64,000 nt of DNA from Bacteroidaceae bacterium (GTDB taxonomy: Bacteria > Bacteroidota > Bacteroidia > Bacteroidales > Bacteroidaceae): assembly GCA_017442185.1 (NCBI GenBank), contig JAFSAT010000030.1:1-64000 (forward strand). Reading direction: 5' to 3'. The stretch's first letter is position 1, and each line of letters begins with the position of its first letter. The translations under genes and the position numbers were made by a program. The notes beneath the pieces are model-generated. The model made no database searches and was not told the origin of the DNA. It worked only from the letters and a program-made list of their open reading frames with translations. Positions 60,801 to 64,000 of this stretch are shown here, piece by piece.

Positions 60801-61573
60801 TGCTCTCTATCGGTGGCTCTGCTCACGGTCGCAACGGTATCGACGGTGTTATAGATAACTTCCAATTCTGGAATAAGGCCATGACTGATGAGGACATTGC
60901 AACCTCAATGGGTGATATCGCCCCCAACAACCTTCCTGACGGTCTTGCTGCATATTGGGATCTTGAGACTCCCGCAGGTGCCGACAATACATTCAAGTCA
61001 GTGGGTACTCTTGCAGGTGTCGAGGCCGGTGTGCACAACTACGCTGCTACGGGTGGCGAAGGTCAAGGTGCATTCTCATGGATAGCATCTGAGTATACAT
61101 CAGGTTGTCCTTTCGTGGCAGGTACAGCTTATCCTGTTGTTACCTCTCCCGAGTGGAAAGCAAAGAAGGGTGTTGTTGAGAATGTTACAGGTAACGACAC
61201 AGCCGGTTCTGCTACTGTATCATATAATAAACCGGGCGACTATGCCGTAACTCTTACTCTTGCAAACTCACTCGGAAGCGACCAGCGTACATTCCAGGTA
61301 ATCACCGTAAATGGCGAGACAGGTATCGCAGGTGTTGAGAGTGGCGAGATTAGCACATACGTTGTAGAGGGTGCTGCAATAGTTGAATTTGCCGAGGAAG
61401 GCAACTACAATGTAGCTCTCTTCACAGCCGACGGCCGTAAGGTTGCATCAAAGGCAGCACATATTAGCGCAGCCGGCACAATGCAACTGACAATGGGTGT
61501 TAAGGGTGTTTATGTTCTTGTTATCGAAAAGGATGGCAAACCCGTTCGCACTGTGAAACTTTTGAATAAGTGA
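57857..61573 (+). CDS. Secreted endo-beta-N-acetylglucosaminidase (GH85) with accessory domains
   Basis: A 1238-residue exported enzyme (signal 1-20, ending VNAQ). The GH85 barrel lies at about 22-330; the catalytic Asn-Glu pair reads N191-S-E193 in DGLGYNSEF, where Asn orients the substrate acetamido group and Glu is the acid/base. WTPGQELNEDDNFFISRVKPKARF and WYDGTNESGGITFDRGLG are also typical. Accessory parts follow: a galactose-binding-like domain (about 440-580), a fibronectin-like stretch (577-690), a LamG/concanavalin-like domain (about 837-1030), a PKD-like module (1092-1155) and a T9SS-like tail (about 1162-1238). It cuts the chitobiose core of N-glycans, giving glycans for the SusCD pair encoded just upstream. 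Confidence 0.93.
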   Translation: MIKRFTFFGGMVLVALTVNAQSYKEGYVQWGEFGQQFGATVSNWTPGQELNEDDNFFISRVKPKARFRNAATQVRSTINETNDKRLLMWVPVDDVSENALPNGVYDSEVFSMWSYITHYGNWTAPQGRMPGNFADVAHKNGVAVSSVAGIPYGGLYQSPAWQQALEEQVAVDVEKTAKFLHYYGLDGLGYNSEFSGGAAIMRKLVPYHKELTEAGRALNPIYENMWYDGTNESGGITFDRGLGTHNDDILRGAGLFFNYNWSYLLGNSVTYAQNNDLDPLSIYAGMNMQGAEGNYWTTLKDYPISIGLWGAHSSNMFWESRGEKGSAPDVKQRTYMLRTERWFTGGTRNPANCPEVINSMKYNADNFNFHGMAALMSARSSLSWDLSVEPFVTYFNLGNGTYFNWNGERQHNEEWYNIGVQDYLPTWRWWFASSLLGTDVPSEGLDAEFVWDEAWVGGSTARIFGSTESEYLHLFKTQFEVKSGDVITFRYKLKAGSADVKLVLTDVGSEKSVADDLVVCTADQEADEDVWVEQKMVVGEDVTNSNIALVALKFENAENLDLYLGEFSIVRGKAATPDAPVIATTKVLAFNENGVDAKIIFNMKNNKPAGEPCYNIDVNVSLFKLYAQQEGGEPVLMGITTSWAGLFYRVQMDMAKADKVRFGVSAVSLDMSSESNIAWSEYMDAGTYVYNDDIQISKTTIKPGEDFVLSYVDPRHEEASWTITNISGETIFEGTGHTVEVAEGISAIGSYNLTVKGYEYDADNKRVETTRLFASYIQITGEGVGALPKILTLTADGKEADITVNPADKIALAYTGRKADGAGSQGVDLKEERFGVKCADLGIAGIKTFSIAFWLKINKLAAGETQLLAVADKLDGWPKTDWGWIWTNIKEDGTMGSFTFRGTDSSNNDELRYMFGNTNVPVGTWVHIAFVFEYEGTKIHARYYVNGVQQEVTGWNRQNSSGSGTSDPGFVGPIYQITDGMVLSIGGSAHGRNGIDGVIDNFQFWNKAMTDEDIATSMGDIAPNNLPDGLAAYWDLETPAGADNTFKSVGTLAGVEAGVHNYAATGGEGQGAFSWIASEYTSGCPFVAGTAYPVVTSPEWKAKKGVVENVTGNDTAGSATVSYNKPGDYAVTLTLANSLGSDQRTFQVITVNGETGIAGVESGEISTYVVEGAAIVEFAEEGNYNVALFTADGRKVASKAAHISAAGTMQLTMGVKGVYVLVIEKDGKPVRTVKLLNK

Positions 61574-61599
61574 TGCAACAGATTGCATAGATATTAATT

Positions 61600-61628
61600 C
61601 GGGCGACCTTTCGGGTCGCCCGTTTTTT
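61600..61628 (+). terminator. Terminator of the SusC-SusD-GH85 operon
   Basis: A 9-bp GC-rich stem, CGGGCGACC (61600-61608) with GGTCGCCCG (61614-61622), followed by TTTTTT at 61623-61628, 27 bases after the stop codon. Confidence 0.95.
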
Positions 61629-61780
61629 GTATAATAAATTGGAAGCTGTAATAATGAGGAAGTAAGTGCGTATCTATGCATAAGAGATACGGGGTGTTTT
61701 TTGCGTGTAATACATTGAATTTTAATTATTTATTATTTATTATAAATTGATTTTTTATTCATTGTGTGGCAAATACTTTA

Positions 61781-64000
61781 TTACTGTTGCAGCTCCTCAA
61801 TCAGCGCTTTGTAGAGCGGCGAGGCGCTCAGTGTCTCGGGGTTGCCGAAAATATACATGCGGCGGCGTGCACGTGTGAGCGCAACGTTCAGTTTGCGGTC
61901 GATGAGAGTGCCGTCGGCGTCGGGTACGGGACACGAGAGGGTTTCCATCATGTCGCGCCGCCACACGGTGGTGCCAAAGAGTATCATCTCGCGCTGCGAA
62001 CCTTGGAAGCGCTCCACTGTATCTATTATAATGCCCTCTGTTTGCGGGATGTGTCGTGTGGCTATTGCCTGCGTTACCATCGCTATCTGATTGCGGAAGG
62101 GTACTATGATACCAATCTCTTCGCTTGGGTTACAGGGCATTTCGTTTGCCACGTGCAAGCGGTAGTATGCGTCGATGAATCGTGCAATAAGCTCAGCCTC
62201 GTGACAGTTGGTCTTAGGATTGTTGCCGGGACGAGGCGATGCAGTGGGGATGAATGATGTGCGGCGTGTGGCTATGGTGTTCTGTATGCTGTCGTTGCTG
62301 TCGTAGTGCTCAAAGGTCTCTTCGCCACATTGGTGGGGCAGAGGGATTGGGTGCAGTGTATCACCATAAAAATGTCGATTGGCAAAATTGCTCACTTCGG
62401 GGTGCATGCGTCCCTGGCGGTAGAGGGTGGCAATAAGTCCGTCGATGGGATTGTTGTGTGTGTAACGATACATCCTCTCGAACAGCGAGACACTGAAGTC
62501 GGTGATGCCTATGCTGTTAAGCCGGAGGATTGTCGTGCGGCTCGCTTCATGTGGCTGAACAACAACCGCAGGCAGTTGCTTGGGGTCGCCAATGAGAATG
62601 AACTTGCCTATTGCCGAAGTGCCTGCCGAGTGGGTGGCTGCAAGCAATCCTGCAAGCTGCGACTCTAATATTTGTGTGGCTTCATCAATTATGGCACAGT
62701 CGAATCTTTTTAGTTTGAATAACTCTTTGCGAGCGGTGATGGATGCCACCGTACCTACGAAGATTCGTGTCTTGTGCATGAGGCTTATTATCTGTTCGCG
62801 TTTTTTGCAGTCTGTTGTGGCATTTTTGAGCAGACGCCTGCGGTATTGCGGCAGACAGCTCTGTTCGCTCCCTATGCGTATATATTCCGGTGCTTCGGGC
62901 ATACGGTCGAGGGCTTGGCATATCTCGTCGACGGCTCGGTTGGTGTATGAAACAAGGAGTATGTTGCTGTTTTTTTCGGTGAGGTATTCGCGCACCATGC
63001 TGCTGAGTGCTTGCGATGTCTTGCCTGTCCCCGGAGGGCCTACAAGCATGAAAAGGTCGTCGGCTTGCTTGGCTTGCAGTACTATGCTGTTGAGATGAGT
63101 ATCGCCATAATCTCCATTAAGTGTGCGCGAACGGTCGAAGCGCGGAGCGCGGCGGCAAAGCAAAAGGTCGGTGCGTTCGGCCGGGGCGCTCAGCAGGCTG
63201 TAAAGGTCGCGAAGCGATGCGCGAAAGGTGCTGTCGAGGTGGTCGTGCTCTATTGCATAGAGTGCCTCTTTGTCGAACAGGCTTCTGTTGCGTTGTTTGT
63301 GTCGCAGATGCAGGGTGGCTTCTGTGGGGGTTATGGATGTAAGTGTGCCACGCATCACTTGGCGGTTGGTGGCAGTGTGGCTGTTGTCGGTGCGAAGGTA
63401 CATGAACACTGTGTCGCCGTTACGAAAATTTGGGAAAAAAACCTCATCGCCCGGGGGAATGGCAAATGTTATGTCGCTCACTCCGCCATCGTCTTTTATC
63501 TCTTTTATGCTTAGCTCTGTCAGTATGTTGCCGCAATCTTTTTTTGTTTCTAATGGCATGTTCCACACATCGGCAAAACTGCGTCCGCTGTCGTGACGCT
63601 TTATGCCGCCGGTCTTTGCAAGTTGCATTTCGCGTGCCACAAAAGCCATATTGCCGAATATATATTCGCGCATCGTGGTGTCGGCATGAGTGATTGGGAG
63701 TAGGATATTTTCGATGCGTGGGCGTTGATAGTCGTTCCACAGGCGCGATGCTGTGCCTTGTTCGTTGAGGTCGTCGGGAGTGATGTGTTCGAGTATGGGG
63801 CGAAGAGCGTCGCCACCCATTCGTATGAGCAGCGATACAATGTTGTTGCGCAGCATAAGGGCGTTGCTTATGGCTGTTGTGGTACATTCTTCGCTATAAA
63901 AGCGTGGGTAGCGTGAGTAGAAGAGACGGGCCTGTATGGCGTTGCGCGGCTTCTCCATGCAGTAGTGCAACATCTCCTTGTATAGTGACATCTGCATGCG
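61781..64000 (-). CDS. SF1B (UPF1-like) DNA/RNA helicase, N terminus cut by the window edge
   Basis: At least 738 residues are present; an ATG at 63997 opens this part, but the frame may continue beyond the window, so the true start is unknown. The helicase core has Walker A GPPGTGKTSQA (about 320-330), DEAT motif CAIIDEATQILESQLAGLLAAT (about 433-454), GDPKQLPAVV (about 470-479) as motif III, then LYRQGRMHPEVSNF (about 527-540), VERFQGSQREMILFGTT (about 674-690) and LNVALTRARRRMYIFG (about 712-727). It belongs with DNA2/NAM7-like helicases, often multidomain in Bacteroidales. A nuclease or other N-terminal domain could be missing from view. Role in DNA or RNA metabolism not fixed. Confidence 0.88.
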   Translation of the reverse strand, partial: RMQMSLYKEMLHYCMEKPRNAIQARLFYSRYPRFYSEECTTTAISNALMLRNNIVSLLIRMGGDALRPILEHITPDDLNEQGTASRLWNDYQRPRIENILLPITHADTTMREYIFGNMAFVAREMQLAKTGGIKRHDSGRSFADVWNMPLETKKDCGNILTELSIKEIKDDGGVSDITFAIPPGDEVFFPNFRNGDTVFMYLRTDNSHTATNRQVMRGTLTSITPTEATLHLRHKQRNRSLFDKEALYAIEHDHLDSTFRASLRDLYSLLSAPAERTDLLLCRRAPRFDRSRTLNGDYGDTHLNSIVLQAKQADDLFMLVGPPGTGKTSQALSSMVREYLTEKNSNILLVSYTNRAVDEICQALDRMPEAPEYIRIGSEQSCLPQYRRRLLKNATTDCKKREQIISLMHKTRIFVGTVASITARKELFKLKRFDCAIIDEATQILESQLAGLLAATHSAGTSAIGKFILIGDPKQLPAVVVQPHEASRTTILRLNSIGITDFSVSLFERMYRYTHNNPIDGLIATLYRQGRMHPEVSNFANRHFYGDTLHPIPLPHQCGEETFEHYDSNDSIQNTIATRRTSFIPTASPRPGNNPKTNCHEAELIARFIDAYYRLHVANEMPCNPSEEIGIIVPFRNQIAMVTQAIATRHIPQTEGIIIDTVERFQGSQREMILFGTTVWRRDMMETLSCPVPDADGTLIDRKLNVALTRARRRMYIFGNPETLSASPLYKALIEELQQ

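Noticed and set aside
61629-61780. Small gene or RNA between GH85 and the SF1 helicase
   Set aside because: Only AT-rich sequence after the terminator, with a GGAAGCTGTAAT word that matches too little of the dispersed repeat end to be counted.

Overview
The window reads as a chromosomal segment of a gut-type member of the Bacteroidota, almost certainly order Bacteroidales. The supporting signs are a SusC/SusD pair next to secreted glycosidases, the bamD-rpoZ-DUF4293 gene order, a Bacteroides-type galM-transporter-galK operon, DUF3078 and DUF1015 proteins, T9SS-like C-terminal tails, and promoters of the Bacteroides -33/-7 form (TTTG, about 20 nt, TAnnTTTG). Family and genus cannot be fixed from the sequence alone. 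No rRNA, tRNA, CRISPR array, integrase or transposase was recognised.

Layout. Positions 1-438 hold a G-poor 85-bp tandem repeat and a terminator. A GH33 sialidase (439-1779, minus) follows, then a small HAD protein and an aspartate:alanine antiporter/aspartate 4-decarboxylase pair (2839-6232). Positions 6470-18605 are a compact phage-derived cluster in two divergent arms. The minus arm carries a large terminase and three small proteins. The plus arm carries a scaffold-like protein, a capsid-like protein, connector-like proteins, a holin-like protein, a spanin-like lipoprotein and a 956-residue structural protein. I see no integrase, portal, endolysin or replication gene. Core genes follow: bamD, rpoZ, DUF4293, a uracil-DNA-glycosylase-like protein, a DUF2156-like acyltransferase, a yidC-linked unknown, yidC, a DUF3078 barrel and a Kef-type antiporter (18792-28573). 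Next come a GH92 mannosidase, the galactose operon, folC-dnaJ-grpE, a serine-type sulfatase, a DbpA-like helicase and the serC-serA-DUF1015-yigZ operon (28581-45322). The right third holds a GH29 fucosidase, a rhodanese lipoprotein, a large secreted protein with a sorting tail, a BadF-type amino-sugar kinase with an AmpG-like permease, and a SusC-SusD-GH85 operon. The window ends inside an SF1 helicase.

How it works together. Sialidase, mannosidase, fucosidase, sulfatase and the SusCD-GH85 operon together suit stepwise use of host N-glycans and mucin-type sugars: GH85 would release the glycan, SusCD would import it, exo-enzymes would trim it, and the galactose operon and amino-sugar kinase would channel the sugars. 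The glycosidases lie in several transcription units and no PUL regulator is encoded in the window. The antiporter/decarboxylase pair suits a proton-motive aspartate-alanine cycle.

The two most notable structures are the minimal capsid/terminase cluster, with three mutually similar small proteins on its two arms and a capsid-like protein that starts with a membrane segment, and a family of dispersed elements with 17-bp inverted ends (AGAAGCTGTTTAAATTT). Copies or ends of these elements lie just downstream of several stop codons and inside the phage-like cluster.
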